A stretch of 64,000 nucleotides of DNA. It comes from Methanococcus maripaludis. GTDB taxonomy: Archaea; AGJL01; Methanococci; Methanococcales; Methanococcaceae. Below, piece by piece: positions 9,424 to 19,565 of this stretch; positions within the stretch are counted from its first letter, which is position 1, and each line of letters opens with the position of its first letter. Position numbers and translations under genes: made by a program. Under the pieces are notes generated by a model that worked only from the letters and a program-made list of their open reading frames with translations, ran no database searches and had not been told where the DNA came from. The stretch lies in the NCBI RefSeq assembly GCF_013760955.1, contig NZ_JACDUL010000002.1, positions 256,719-320,718 on the forward strand, given 5' to 3'.

Positions 9424-9888
9424 TTATTTATCCCCGTACATTTTTAGGGAGTCTATAACGATATCCATGTGCGATTTTTCTCTTTTAAGTTCTTCTAAAT
9501 CTTCTACAGAGAATAATTTCAAAACATTGCTTTTGCATGCTTCAACACATGCAGGAAGCAGTCTATCTGTTTCAATACAAAGCGTGCATTTCTGAACTGA
9601 TTTTTTATCATTGTTTATCGTAAGTGCTCCAATAGGGCATGCAATCATACAAAGCCTGCATAATATACAGGATTCTTCGTCAACTACAAGTGCACCATCC
9701 AATTCTTCGATAGCATTTACCGGACAGACCTGTTTACATGGCGCTTTGTCAGGATGGCACTGCAAACAAAATACGGGGATTGATTGAGTTTTAATAGCTC
9801 TTGCAACCCCGTGTTCTTTTTTACATGCTTCTATACAGTCGTTGCATTCTGTACATTTTCTTGCGTCAATTACCATTAATGATTTCAT
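9424..9888 (-). CDS. CooF-like polyferredoxin of the CODH/ACS operon
   Basis: 154 residues with four Cys clusters of the four-cluster ferredoxin (HycB/CooF/DMSO reductase B) type: CTECNDCIEAC, CLQCHPDKAPCKQVC, CILCRLCMIACPIGAL and CTLCIETDRLLPACVEAC. It should carry up to four [4Fe-4S] clusters and relay electrons to or from the CODH alpha subunit. GGTGATTTC precedes the ATG, four bases after the cdhE stop, making it the last gene of the operon. The client electron carrier is not shown by the sequence. Confidence 0.88.
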   Translation of the reverse strand: MKSLMVIDARKCTECNDCIEACKKEHGVARAIKTQSIPVFCLQCHPDKAPCKQVCPVNAIEELDGALVVDEESCILCRLCMIACPIGALTINNDKKSVQKCTLCIETDRLLPACVEACKSNVLKLFSVEDLEELKREKSHMDIVIDSLKMYGDK

Positions 9889-9892
9889 GAAA

Positions 9893-11266
9893 TCACCATA
9901 TCTTTGCTAAGAAAGCCGGGATTTCTGAAGAATCTCTCGTACCGACAATAACTTCCCATCCAGATTCATCTTCAATTTCTCCCGATACAGATGCTGCAAG
10001 TCCTGGAATGATTAGTTTTCTGTGGTTAACTAATTTTTCGACTCCCGTATCTTTTATGAGTTCGGCTGCTGCTTTTCCGTTAAATTGTCCGCCTGCAACA
10101 GCTACGTCAACTGCTTTTCCAGTCGTATCAAGTACTAGTAAGTAGCAGTTTACTTTTCCAGACTTCAAATCACCTGCAACTGTATAGTAAGTTAATGCAA
10201 AGTTTGTAGTCATGATTACTGGCGAATTTTCATCAACTGTTCCAAATTCATAGATTTTTGATTCAACTGACTGTGGTTTTCTCGGGTCAGTGTACAGACT
10301 CTGTCTCAAGGTTAAAACGGGCATCATTTCCCAGATATCTACACCGTGTAAAATCATTACATCAGCATACCTGTTCATGAGTGCTGCTGCAGTTGTTGCT
10401 TCCTTCATTTTTGTTAATATTTCATCTTCTTTTGGATTTATCCAGCAGACAGCAGGAACTGCTAAAATTGGGAATCTGAAATCTTCATCTTTCCCTTCAA
10501 CTGCAAGCCTTCTTATCATGATGAAGTTGTCCATTGTGTCTCCGATTGCTTCACCAATGTATGTTCCAGGGTCTAAAACTATATCTTTAACACCAGATTC
10601 CCTCAATTTTCTTGAGATTTGTTTCATTTTTTCGAGATCGTTTGGAACGAATAATGCTACGGGACAGTTGTGTTTTAATGCTAAATTTGCCATTTCATCG
10701 ATATTATTTTCAGTTGCTGCATATATTAAAGGTCTTTTTGGCCCGAGTACGTCAAGTGCAGCTTCCATTGCATTGGAATCGAATGAACAGAGAATTACCG
10801 GAATTTCTGCGTCTTTTAATTTTTCTGCTGCTTTTTTGAATTTTTCCGCATCTCCGGATTTATTTCTTAAGGCTACTGCATCTAATTTAAGAATTTCACC
10901 AGTTCTTTCAAATTCCAAGTTTTTGATTTCTGCTAATTTCTGATCAAATGCGGAATCATCCATATCATCGCTTAAATCAACTGCCAATGCTGTTTGATTG
11001 TAGTAAGTAAGTTCATATCTATATAATACCTCGTCTCCACCAATTGTTACTGCCTTATCACCAGTTCCAATCTTAATTTCTTTTACTGCTGGAGCGAGTA
11101 CGTTTGTTAATTTTTCAAAGTCAGCACCTTTAAGTTGAGGGCAGCTTGAAAGTTCTGCTTCCTTTTGGGATAGTTTAGCCGCGAATGCCATACATGATGC
11201 TTCGCCACATTTTCCGCAGTTTGTCTTAGGAAGTAATTTGTAAATATCCATTGCTGTAACTTTCAC
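9893..11266 (-). CDS. cdhE: CODH/ACS corrinoid/iron-sulfur protein, large (gamma) subunit
   Basis: 457 residues. The N-terminal KTNCGKCGEASCMAFAAKL with a fourth Cys in SSCPQLKG binds the low-potential [4Fe-4S] cluster that reactivates the corrinoid. The rest is a TIM-barrel and C-terminal cobamide-binding region. With CdhD it carries the methyl group between tetrahydrosarcinapterin and the A-cluster. The chosen start is GTG at 11266, preceded by GGGGGT; an in-frame ATG at 11251 is a possible alternative. It follows cdhD by 13 bases. Confidence 0.93.
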   Translation of the reverse strand: MKVTAMDIYKLLPKTNCGKCGEASCMAFAAKLSQKEAELSSCPQLKGADFEKLTNVLAPAVKEIKIGTGDKAVTIGGDEVLYRYELTYYNQTALAVDLSDDMDDSAFDQKLAEIKNLEFERTGEILKLDAVALRNKSGDAEKFKKAAEKLKDAEIPVILCSFDSNAMEAALDVLGPKRPLIYAATENNIDEMANLALKHNCPVALFVPNDLEKMKQISRKLRESGVKDIVLDPGTYIGEAIGDTMDNFIMIRRLAVEGKDEDFRFPILAVPAVCWINPKEDEILTKMKEATTAAALMNRYADVMILHGVDIWEMMPVLTLRQSLYTDPRKPQSVESKIYEFGTVDENSPVIMTTNFALTYYTVAGDLKSGKVNCYLLVLDTTGKAVDVAVAGGQFNGKAAAELIKDTGVEKLVNHRKLIIPGLAASVSGEIEDESGWEVIVGTRDSSEIPAFLAKIW

Positions 11267-11279
11267 TTTTAAAACCCCC

Positions 11280-12434
11280 TTAGAATTTATTTATCCAGTC
11301 GGAAATATCCCGGGATTCTTTTGATTTATATTCGTAAGTGAGTGTTGTTCCAATTTCTTTCAATGTTTTAACTGAAAGCGGGTGCAACATCATGAATATG
11401 TCAACTCCACAGAGCATCATTGTAAGGCCTGTGACAACTTCCCAAATAGGTCCCCTGTACTTTGTAGGCCCCCATTCGTCTTTTTTCATCCAGGCTTCTC
11501 TTGAACCCCATGCATTTGTTGTTCCAGAAGACATCGGCATCTGTAAAATTTCTTCTCCTTTCAATGCGGAAAGTCTTGTTCTTGTCATTACATCGATTGA
11601 AAACTCGATACCGTAACCAAGCGCGCATGTTGTTGGGTCCATTACAATATCGTTATGGGTTAAACCCTCTTTCATGAGTGCTTTGTTTAAAACTTTCTGC
11701 ATATTTACGTCAGAAATTGCCCATGAAAGAACTGCATGGTCGTGCTTGACTGCTGCCTGTGCAATTTTTTGATAATCGAGATCAAGGTTTGCTGAAGCCA
11801 AAAGACATCTTTCACCATCTGCAACCTCCGCAGCCATTTCAAGAACAAGCGGGTCTTTTTTAGGATTACCTGAACCGCCAATTACTAATGGAACTTTTAC
11901 GGCCTGTAAAACTTCTTCGAGGTCTTTTGCAGCGTCTTTTAATGATTTATCTTTAACTTTTGGGTCAGTTCCAATCAAGTGAAGTGTAATCATATCTGCG
12001 CCAAATTCTTTAACGGCTTTTTCTGCCCATTCTCCAGGGCTGTGCATTACATCTTCAAAATTTTCCTTGATAGGCCTTGGTAGACCATTCATTGGAATAT
12101 CAAATACATCGAAAGTAACAGTTGGTGCATTTGGTTGAGGTTCTTCAAATCTGTAAAGGCTTGTCTGTCCACCAAGTTTAACGGTTTTTCTGTTTTTTCC
12201 ACCGAGTTTAACTTCGTTTACTTTTCCAGCGTAGTCTTTTACAGGGTATTTGAATTCAATCTGACTTTCGAATTCTTTTTTAGCTTCAATCTGTTTTTCA
12301 ACAACTTTTTGAACGACATTTTGTAATGTAGGCATTATGGTAAGTTCCAACTCATCTACATCCATTCTAAACTCGTTTATTTCGATCGAATCGGTTTTTT
12401 CGAGTAATTTTAGAATCTGTGACATCGTATCCAT
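11280..12434 (-). CDS. cdhD: CODH/ACS corrinoid/iron-sulfur protein, small (delta) subunit
   Basis: 384 residues. This is the TIM-barrel partner of CdhE in the corrinoid protein. Recognisable segments are the DMITLHLIGTDPKVKDKS region, VIGGSGNPKKDP, CLLASANLDLDYQKIAQAA and DPTTCALGYGIEFSI. It takes part in methyl transfer from methyl-tetrahydrosarcinapterin. A GTGA box precedes the ATG. It sits between the operon copy of CooC and cdhE with gaps of 14 and 13 bases, a tight operon. Confidence 0.93.
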   Translation of the reverse strand: MDTMSQILKLLEKTDSIEINEFRMDVDELELTIMPTLQNVVQKVVEKQIEAKKEFESQIEFKYPVKDYAGKVNEVKLGGKNRKTVKLGGQTSLYRFEEPQPNAPTVTFDVFDIPMNGLPRPIKENFEDVMHSPGEWAEKAVKEFGADMITLHLIGTDPKVKDKSLKDAAKDLEEVLQAVKVPLVIGGSGNPKKDPLVLEMAAEVADGERCLLASANLDLDYQKIAQAAVKHDHAVLSWAISDVNMQKVLNKALMKEGLTHNDIVMDPTTCALGYGIEFSIDVMTRTRLSALKGEEILQMPMSSGTTNAWGSREAWMKKDEWGPTKYRGPIWEVVTGLTMMLCGVDIFMMLHPLSVKTLKEIGTTLTYEYKSKESRDISDWINKF

Positions 12435-12448
12435 GATTTCACATCCAG

Positions 12449-13201
12449 TTATCCTAAGATTTTTTCAACGATTTTTGAAACGGAATTTACAGTCTCTGAA
12501 TCATCAGGAAGTTCAAATAAAGGTTTTCCTTCCATATCATAGCTTGCTGTAAGTTCGTCGTCGTATATTATTCCAATAATGTCTAGACCGAAGTCTTTAA
12601 CTGTTTCACGAACGCTTTTTTCGTTTTCAGGTTTTATCCTGTTTAATACAAGGTATAACTTTTTAAAACTGATATCCAGTTCTTTTGCAAGCTCTTTAAT
12701 TCTGCTAGCAGTTAAAATTCCTCGTTTTGATGAGTCAGTAACTACAAGTAGAGTATCAACATTTTGAGTAGTTCTTCTGCTCAAATGTTCGAGTCCTGCT
12801 TCTGTATCGATTACTACAATATCATAATTTGAAGAAACCGTTTCAATGATTTTTCTGAGCATGTTATTTACAGCACAGTAACAACCACTTCCTTCAGGTC
12901 GGCCCATTACAAGAAGATCAAATTCTGGAGTTTCAATAATTGATTCCATAATTTTATAGTCTAAACTATTCCACATATCCATTTCTGGAGATGTATTTCC
13001 AGATTTAACTTCTTTTTTCAACTCTTCCCTTGCATCTCCAACGGTTTTTGTCACTTCCACTCCAAGAGCTTCGGGTAGGTTAGAATCCGGATCTGCATCT
13101 ATTGCCAGGATGTCTTTTCCACGTTTAGTGAGATTCCGAACTATTAAAGATGAAAGAAGAGTTTTTCCAACTCCGCCTTTTCCGGTAACTGCGATAATCA
13201 T
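12449..13201 (-). CDS. cooC: CooC/AcsF-type maturation ATPase inside the cdh operon
   Basis: 250 residues. Deviant Walker A GKGGVGKTLLSS at the N-terminus, AIDADPDSNLPEALG, VMGRPEGSGCYCAVNNMLR with the CxC metal site, and DTEAGLEHLSRRT. CooC/AcsF homologues load Ni into the C-cluster of CODH or the A-cluster of ACS. Its position between cdhC (A-cluster subunit) and cdhD suggests a client in this complex. It differs clearly from the 8350-9132 paralogue, so it is not a recent duplicate. AGGATG precedes the ATG. Confidence 0.88.
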   Translation of the reverse strand: MIIAVTGKGGVGKTLLSSLIVRNLTKRGKDILAIDADPDSNLPEALGVEVTKTVGDAREELKKEVKSGNTSPEMDMWNSLDYKIMESIIETPEFDLLVMGRPEGSGCYCAVNNMLRKIIETVSSNYDIVVIDTEAGLEHLSRRTTQNVDTLLVVTDSSKRGILTASRIKELAKELDISFKKLYLVLNRIKPENEKSVRETVKDFGLDIIGIIYDDELTASYDMEGKPLFELPDDSETVNSVSKIVEKILG

Positions 13202-13210
13202 TTTAACATC

Positions 13211-14584
13211 CTATTTCTTTTTTATGATAATTTTTTCAGCATAAATTTTCGCATTTTTAAGTATAATTTTGATTCCACCCGATGTAGGAATTGCCATTTC
13301 AGGAATCTGTGCAAATTGAACGAGTTCTCCTGCAGATTCTACCTCAGCTTCTTCCATTTGTTCTTCAACAGGTGCTTCTAATTCAGCAATTCTTTTGAGA
13401 ACGGGATGGTCTTTTTCGGTTAAGAATTTTTTCAAGTTGTGAATGCTTGAAACATCTTCTTCAGTTGCAATTTTGTTTCTCAATTCTTCAGGAATTGATT
13501 CGAGAACTTTTTCCTTAATTTCTTTTGGAAGCCATACAATTCTTTCATATCCGCCATCAGCCTGTAAGAATTTTGGTGATCTCATGTATTCAATACAAAG
13601 ACCTGCAAACCCTTCAACCTGCTTTCCACCGGAACACTGTCCTGCCATTGCGGAAAATGGAATTCCCATTGGAGTATCTCCTTTAAAATCCCTGTGAACA
13701 ATTCCAATTCCATCTACTTCAGGAATGTAAAATGCTACAGCTTCAAAGCAACCGCATGATGTGTGTGGGTGTCCAAAGATACTGTGTAAATATACTTTAT
13801 CAAATGTGCCCTGTGATTTATCAGCAACGGTTGAATTTAATGTAGTATATTCTCCAGTAACGGGATCTAACAAGTCTCCTTTTGGAACTTCAAATATTGG
13901 ACCTTCCGGATCAATTTTTGCAGCAGCCCTGCAATCAAACCAGTTAATTCCACCACATAAAGCAGGCCTGTCAGGCGTGATTATACAAACGTGAGTTGGA
14001 GCAAATGACTGACACATGATGCATCCGTAAAACACGTCCACATCATCTTCGCTCAAGTCTCTTGCTTTACTGTCTCTTTTTTGATATTCTGAAACTGCTT
14101 TTTCAACAAATTCTTTTACTTTTGTTTCTTCAGTGAATATTTTAATTGAAATTGCTTCGATGATTGGAAATTCATCTTTAAAAAGTATTGAAAGAGCCTG
14201 TCCAAGATGCTTTAATTCAAAACCTTTTGCATGAGAATCTTTGCTTACTCTGCACCAGATTTTGTCTCTTTGGTTTAAGTGCATGAAACCTTGAATATAG
14301 TTACAGATTTCGTGAATCCTTCTTTCAATCACTCCTTCGAGATCTTTTTCAAGTTTTTCTCCAGAAACTTCCATCAATAGTCCAAATGGATAGATTTTTC
14401 CTTCTTCCATATCTTTAAGTTCTGGACCGATAACTTCAACTTTTCCGTCTTCGGCATTGTCAGAAACTAAAACTAGCTCTGCACCAACTGACTTGGGGCC
14501 TGCAAGTTCTACAAACATGTTTGCTGCCCTTATCCTTTCTCCTTCGTACATCGGACTTATTTCAACAGGTATATCTCCAAACAT
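13211..14584 (-). CDS. cdhC: CODH/ACS beta subunit (acetyl-CoA synthase, A-cluster)
   Basis: 457 residues from the preferred start. It forms acetyl-CoA from a methyl group, CO and CoA at the Ni-Ni-[4Fe-4S] A-cluster. The expected ligands are visible: a C-x2-C pair in YGCIMCQSF (about residues 188 and 191) and a C-x-C pair in TSCGCFEAV, plus further Cys in PALCGGINWFDC. The frame extends 16 codons upstream to 14632, which would overlap cdhB, but GGGAG lies six bases before the ATG at 14584, which leaves an 11-base gap to cdhB. The bacterial N-terminal CODH-binding domain is absent, as is normal for archaeal CdhC. Confidence 0.94.
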   Translation of the reverse strand: MFGDIPVEISPMYEGERIRAANMFVELAGPKSVGAELVLVSDNAEDGKVEVIGPELKDMEEGKIYPFGLLMEVSGEKLEKDLEGVIERRIHEICNYIQGFMHLNQRDKIWCRVSKDSHAKGFELKHLGQALSILFKDEFPIIEAISIKIFTEETKVKEFVEKAVSEYQKRDSKARDLSEDDVDVFYGCIMCQSFAPTHVCIITPDRPALCGGINWFDCRAAAKIDPEGPIFEVPKGDLLDPVTGEYTTLNSTVADKSQGTFDKVYLHSIFGHPHTSCGCFEAVAFYIPEVDGIGIVHRDFKGDTPMGIPFSAMAGQCSGGKQVEGFAGLCIEYMRSPKFLQADGGYERIVWLPKEIKEKVLESIPEELRNKIATEEDVSSIHNLKKFLTEKDHPVLKRIAELEAPVEEQMEEAEVESAGELVQFAQIPEMAIPTSGGIKIILKNAKIYAEKIIIKKK

Positions 14585-14595
14585 GGGTATCTCCC

Positions 14596-15114
14596 TTAAA
14601 TTTTTGACATTTTTTCTAAGTAGTTTGTCCATTCAGAATCAGACATATTCGGAAATGATGCATCAGCATTTGAATGAAAATATTTACAGAGCGTCACTGT
14701 TTTCAAATGCGGCGCAAAATGCTTGAGTGATGAGAGACCTTGTGATGCGAGGTAGTATGTGACCCCAATAAATAATACAAGGTCGTGCTGTCCTTCACCG
14801 TTTATTCCTTTCCATTCGGGATCTTTCAAAAGATTTACGATCTCAATTGTACCGTACCTTTTAGATTTAATACCGTTTTCAGTTAAAGATTTGTAAATAT
14901 TCCCCGTAGCTGCAACAGGCAGATTCCACGTTTCTACAATCTCTTTGCATTGCGAAATTAACCCTTCATCATCTTTTATAAGAGATCCTATCACGAATAG
15001 AGGGTTCTTAGCCTTTTTTAACATCATTTTAGCAATTGCAGGTGTTACAAGCATTCCATATTTTGGGCCTGCAATTACAGTTGGTTGCCAGGGAGTAGTT
15101 CTATTTCCATCCAT
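14596..15114 (-). CDS. cdhB: CODH/ACS epsilon subunit
   Basis: 172 residues. CdhB packs against CdhA in the archaeal alpha2epsilon2 CODH component. The segment [28 protein letters not shown] matches the DHS-like NAD/FAD-binding fold of this subunit, with [19 protein letters not shown] near the C-terminus. Its catalytic contribution is uncertain, possibly electron transfer to flavin. It lies nine bases after cdhA and before cdhC. Confidence 0.92.
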   Translation of the reverse strand: MDGNRTTPWQPTVIAGPKYGMLVTPAIAKMMLKKAKNPLFVIGSLIKDDEGLISQCKEIVETWNLPVAATGNIYKSLTENGIKSKRYGTIEIVNLLKDPEWKGINGEGQHDLVLFIGVTYYLASQGLSSLKHFAPHLKTVTLCKYFHSNADASFPNMSDSEWTNYLEKMSKI

Positions 15115-15123
15115 ATTTTCACC

Positions 15124-17460
15124 CTATTTCCTCCCTAGTAATGAGGGTTCTTTTGGAGCTTCCCTTGGAGTCCAGTTTTTACTTGTTAAATCATCCATCA
15201 CGTCTTTTTTATAAGTAATTGGAATGTCTCTTTCATTTCTTACAAATAATTCTAAGTCAGGTGGAATTTCGCCAAAGTATTTTTTATACAAATCAATGTA
15301 ATGTGAAAGTTTTAACTGTCTTCCTTTAGGCGTATCATTTGGTCTTATACACATTTTTACGGTGCTTACGAGTGCTTCTTCCATAGTTTCTGCAGCATAA
15401 AGCAGGTGTTCTGGAGCGGGTTCTCCCTTAACCGTTTCGCCACTCCTTAAATCGTTGATGTCCCACATATCTTCTTTATCAATTCTTCCAAGGTAGAGCC
15501 TTCTGTATTTTGAACTGTGTGGTCCAAGTACTGCAGGAACTCCCCATCGGTTAAAGCCTGATGCAATTGCGGCTGCTTTTTGTGAAAATGCACCCCAAGC
15601 TACACCACAAGCTCCAACTCTGTTTAAGATGTAGTCTGCAACTTCTTCGAAGTTTCCAGAGAGTGGCTTTTTAGCAAAGATGTTTGCAATTTTTATGCAA
15701 GCTCCCGAAATGTGGGCATTTGAAACACATGAACCGATATTTGCAAGCCCACTGGCATCAAAAACTCCATCATATTTTTCATAGAGTGTCAGCCCATCCT
15801 CATCAATGTATTCCCCAATTGACATTGCAGAACATCCGGTTGCTACAACGATATACCTTCTTTTTAGGAGTTCTTCAGCCATTTTTGCAATTTCTATTCC
15901 GCCGTTTGGATAGTTTGAACATCCTACAAATGCAACTACTCCAGGAATATCCCCTAATACGATAGGGCCCCCAACTTTTCTAATTTCGACATCTTGAACT
16001 GGACCTCTTCCAGCCCGTATTTTAAATTTCTGGTTCTTTACAAGATGATCTCCAGCTTTCGTTATAAATGAAACGAGTGGTAAGTTTCTTTCACACTCTT
16101 CCTCACATCTTCCACAGGTGTAGCACATATCGTATTCATAAAGGTCTGCAAGTTTTTTGAGGTCACCTTTAGCTGCGGCAGTTACTGCATCCATTATTGG
16201 CCTGTTGTTTGGACAAACTCTAACACACCAACCGCATTCTGTACATTCTTTTGCAAGTTTTGGAATTTCAGAAATATCTGGAAGACATTTTAAAGATTTT
16301 CTTCTTTTTGCAATTTTTTTAGCAACTTCCACTGCAACTTTTCCTACTTTTTTAGGCTCGAGTATAAGTGCACCATCGATGTTTCCATTAACTAATTCGT
16401 TGATTACTAATTCAGTGTCTTCTTTTGTTTTATCTGGAAGTCCAAGACACATTTTGTCAGTTGTTGCAATAACCACTGCACCGTTTCGCTTAGCTTCTTC
16501 CAAAACATCTGTTCTGACACACTGTTCGTCAACCACGATAACGTCTGAAACACCACTCCTGATGAATTTCATCTGTTTTGATAGCGGACCGATAACTTTT
16601 GCAGCCTGATTGTACCTTGTTATATCTATTGCAGTACAGCAGATACCACAAACTTCAACATCTTCGTAGAGATCGTTGTCTTCAATATAATCGAGTATTT
16701 CTGCGCCAGGTGCTACGTTGTGACCGATACAGAGTACTACTGGTTTATCTTTATCGACGGTTCCAAGACCCAGTTCTACAAGTGGTTCGTCACCATCTCC
16801 TCTTGGCATGTCATATGCAACAATTTGAGTAATATCTGCTACTTCCCTTGCAAGATCATCCATCATTCCTGCGTGAAGTGCCTTAGATTCAAAATCAAGA
16901 GCGTTTCCCTCCTGACCTGTATGGCATGCTGAAAGAAGATGCGATAACTGTTCTTCGACGTAAGATAAAGATTCATCCAGATCACCAACAGTAACTGGTT
17001 TTTTACCGATAACTGTTCGAATTATCGGAGCTTCTATCTCAATATTTTTACCCATATCTACGGGAAAATCCTTTCCTTTTTCTTTGATTACGTGGTGGAG
17101 CATGTGTCTTCCATGTCCTGCGTGAGCTGCAGTTCCGATACATGATGCTAAAAGAACAGTTCTAGCCTGTTGAGCTTCAGCAGTAATTCCACAAGCTCCT
17201 TTTTTACCAAGTAAATCACACTTTCCGTACGTACAGAAACAGCACATGTCACAGAAAGGTGCATAGAAAGGAGGGTATCGTTTTAATAATTTAAAATCCC
17301 AAGATCTCAAATCTGTAACACTTGGTTTTGGTGTAGGCCCCATAGGTTCGTCCAATTCTTGTTTTGGTCTGCCAATGGATACCTCACCAACTGATATTGA
17401 AAGCTTTTTCGTCTTCCAAAAATCGTCATCAAGTTTTCTACCATTTTTTTTGTATGTCAT
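15124..17460 (-). CDS. cdhA: CODH/ACS alpha subunit (carbon monoxide dehydrogenase, C-cluster)
   Basis: 778 residues. It interconverts CO2 and CO at the Ni-Fe-S C-cluster. Visible are the N-terminal B/D-cluster Cys run [22 protein letters not shown], an internal ferredoxin-like insert with [16 protein letters not shown] and [11 protein letters not shown] (the extra E/F clusters typical of archaeal CdhA), and C-cluster ligand regions around [19 protein letters not shown] and [11 protein letters not shown]. The longest frame starts with GTG at 17469, but GGTGAT at 17470-17465 fits the ATG at 17460. It is the first gene of the operon and its promoter carries a likely operator. Its presence means the cell fixes CO2 to acetyl-CoA. 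Confidence 0.95.
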   Translation of the reverse strand: MTYKKNGRKLDDDFWKTKKLSISVGEVSIGRPKQELDEPMGPTPKPSVTDLRSWDFKLLKRYPPFYAPFCDMCCFCTYGKCDLLGKKGACGITAEAQQARTVLLASCIGTAAHAGHGRHMLHHVIKEKGKDFPVDMGKNIEIEAPIIRTVIGKKPVTVGDLDESLSYVEEQLSHLLSACHTGQEGNALDFESKALHAGMMDDLAREVADITQIVAYDMPRGDGDEPLVELGLGTVDKDKPVVLCIGHNVAPGAEILDYIEDNDLYEDVEVCGICCTAIDITRYNQAAKVIGPLSKQMKFIRSGVSDVIVVDEQCVRTDVLEEAKRNGAVVIATTDKMCLGLPDKTKEDTELVINELVNGNIDGALILEPKKVGKVAVEVAKKIAKRRKSLKCLPDISEIPKLAKECTECGWCVRVCPNNRPIMDAVTAAAKGDLKKLADLYEYDMCYTCGRCEEECERNLPLVSFITKAGDHLVKNQKFKIRAGRGPVQDVEIRKVGGPIVLGDIPGVVAFVGCSNYPNGGIEIAKMAEELLKRRYIVVATGCSAMSIGEYIDEDGLTLYEKYDGVFDASGLANIGSCVSNAHISGACIKIANIFAKKPLSGNFEEVADYILNRVGACGVAWGAFSQKAAAIASGFNRWGVPAVLGPHSSKYRRLYLGRIDKEDMWDINDLRSGETVKGEPAPEHLLYAAETMEEALVSTVKMCIRPNDTPKGRQLKLSHYIDLYKKYFGEIPPDLELFVRNERDIPITYKKDVMDDLTSKNWTPREAPKEPSLLGRK

Positions 17461-17474
17461 GACCATCACCTAAT

Positions 17475-17512
17475 TGTCATGATTTATAATGACAGTTTAC
17501 AATATATATAGT
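17475..17512 (-). promoter_or_regulatory. cdh operon promoter with inverted repeat at the transcription start
   Basis: On the minus strand a TATATATA-type box lies at about 17502-17511. About 25 bases downstream, where transcription should begin, lies a perfect inverted repeat: TGTCAT (17475-17480) and ATGACA (17489-17494) with eight bases between. A further TGTCATGA lies at 17455-17462 across the cdhA start codon, 20 bases from the first copy. The geometry suits a repressor site regulating acetyl-CoA synthesis. The TATA box is well supported; the operator role is inferred. Confidence 0.55.
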
Positions 17513-17739
17513 TTAGTGAAGACTGGCTCAAAATACCACTAACCACATTTAAAGGTAGGATGTTGGAGGTAATAATAAACTTTACTTGAAAATAATATTA
17601 ATATTTAAATAAATATTTTTAATACGTAATTTTAAAAATCTACGGCGTTTGTGCCATTAAAAAAATATATGTTTATAACTTTATTTAATAACATTGGTAA
17701 TATTACTTATGCCTATTATGTTTATTTTATTTCGTCCAC

Positions 17740-18537
17740 ATTTTTCTAAATTTCATCATACAATAAATTACTCAAATACCCGATTTTTTCAGGCGGAGTT
17801 TTAAACACACGTTCTGTAAACTCAAACTTATTTTCAATTTTTTCTAAAATTTCTTTCAAAATATTGCGTTCAATTCCAATTTCATGACTTGAATCAATTA
17901 AAGCTCGTTTAATTGTCCTATTCCTGTGTTGGAATATTGCTTTTAAAACTTTTTTGAAAAATTCTTCGTCTTTAACATGATATTTAGGTTCCCGTTTTGT
18001 CAATTTTACAATAGCAGAATTTACATCTGGTTTTGGGGAAAATGCACTTGGTGGAACTTTGCAAATAAATTCAACATCTGCGTTATACTGAACTGCAACG
18101 CTTAGCCTACTGTATTCTTTAGTATCGGGTTTTCCAGCCATTCTCTTTGCAAATTCGTACTGGTACATCAAAACAGCTACTTCAAAATCTTCTTCTAAAA
18201 ATTTAAATGTTATTGGCGAAGAAATTTGGTAAGGCAGATTTGCAACGATTTTATTAAATCCAAGAGTTTTTAAATCAACTTTTAAAGCATCTGACCAGAT
18301 AATTTCAACATTTTCAAATTCAGATGTTATTTCATCTGCAAAAGGTTTCAATCGTTCATCAAGTTCAATTACATAAACTTTTTTTGCGATTTTAGCAAGT
18401 TCTTTTGTCAGTGCCCCTTCTCCGAGCCCAACCTCTAAAACGATATCTTTATCGGTTAGTTCTGCACGATTAATTGCTTTTTTAACGAAATTTTTATCTT
18501 TTAAAAAACACTGGCCTAATTTTTTAGACTGTCTCAT
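17740..18537 (-). CDS. rsmA: 16S rRNA dimethyladenosine transferase
   Basis: 263 residues, the RsmA/KsgA/Dim1 family, which dimethylates the two adjacent adenosines in helix 45 of 16S rRNA late in small-subunit assembly. Motifs: LGQCFLKDKNFVKKAI, VLEVGLGEGALTKELA (SAM motif I), VIELDERL, the catalytic NLPYQIS and PPSAFSPKPDVNSAIVKL. Of two tandem ATGs, the second (18537) has the better spacing from GTGA. The reading frame closes at 17746-17748. The gene overlaps nothing and follows the zinc-ribbon methyltransferase gene by a few bases, so the pair is probably an RNA-modification operon. Confidence 0.92.
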
Positions 18538-18547
18538 CATTTCACGT

Positions 18548-19435
18548 TTAAATAAGTACTACTTGTTTAGAAATTGTTTTTGCTTTATTTAAAAAAGGTT
18601 CTCTGTTCACGTGTGGAAATAAATCTACAAAACAGATGTCTCCAGTAACATTTAGATTTAAAAAGTCTGAATTAATGATTTCAATTCTTTCAAACACTTC
18701 TTTTGAGAAGTTTAGTTTCAAGTTATATATAACATCTTTTAATGCGTGGGGGTTTATGTCTGAAAATATAACCTTTTTCGCACCTTTTTTTAGTGCTGCT
18801 AGCCCCAACGTACCTGAACCGCAGAATCCATCGATCACGACTTTTCCGTTAAGATTTAATCGATCAATTTTTGCAATCTTTGGATTAAATGGCCTTGGAA
18901 ATTCGATATGGACTTTTGACTGGTTTTTACAGATAACTACACAATCCATAATTGATTTTAAAACAAAAATATCGCATCGAAAATCGTCTCCCGCAATGAG
19001 AGAATTTACCTCACCCGAATCATCTGCACGACTAAGTTCCGTATTTTTTGAACTATTTGAAATAACCCCTTTAACTTCAGGTATTTTTAATATTTCCTTT
19101 GCACAAGGTTTTGATACATCTTTCATCACAATTAATTCATCGTTAGACACGACAGGCAAATATTTTAAAGGATATCCAATTTCTACAAGCGGAGTTCCAG
19201 CATCCCTCAAAGTTACAGCGTTTAAATCATTATTTTGAAATTCATCAAATTCAACCATTAAATTTAACACATCAAGCATCACATCATCTAATTGAGAATG
19301 TCCGCAATCACATTTTCTTTTTCGTTCATTGCGTTTTAAATCAGCTAATGAAATTGTTTTAGAAATTGGCCCGTTACAATTGTTGCATGGTTTATAAGAC
19401 CGTAATTTGTCGATAACCGCCCCCTTCGATAACAT
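18548..19435 (-). CDS. Zinc-ribbon SAM-dependent methyltransferase (probable RNA methylase)
   Basis: About 295 residues. The N-terminus has two Cys pairs, PCNNCNGPI and CDCGHSQ, forming a zinc-ribbon. The C-terminal half has a Rossmann methyltransferase core, with [34 protein letters not shown] as SAM-binding motifs. An acidic [13 protein letters not shown] segment takes the place of the usual NPPY/DPPY catalytic motif, so the target atom is unclear. The frame begins at a TTG at 19447, but GGGGGAT precedes the ATG at 19435. It precedes rsmA by ten bases, which suggests an RNA substrate. The substrate is not identifiable from the sequence. Confidence 0.75.
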   Translation of the reverse strand: MLSKGAVIDKLRSYKPCNNCNGPISKTISLADLKRNERKRKCDCGHSQLDDVMLDVLNLMVEFDEFQNNDLNAVTLRDAGTPLVEIGYPLKYLPVVSNDELIVMKDVSKPCAKEILKIPEVKGVISNSSKNTELSRADDSGEVNSLIAGDDFRCDIFVLKSIMDCVVICKNQSKVHIEFPRPFNPKIAKIDRLNLNGKVVIDGFCGSGTLGLAALKKGAKKVIFSDINPHALKDVIYNLKLNFSKEVFERIEIINSDFLNLNVTGDICFVDLFPHVNREPFLNKAKTISKQVVLI

Positions 19436-19565
19436 AACATCCCCCAAAAAAAGTTTAATTAATTTATGAAAAAACGGATATAATTAATTTTTTAAATGAA
19501 ATTAGTGGATTTTTAAAAATTTTAAATTTTAAAAAGGAAATAGAATAATTTAAAAAAAAAGGTAA

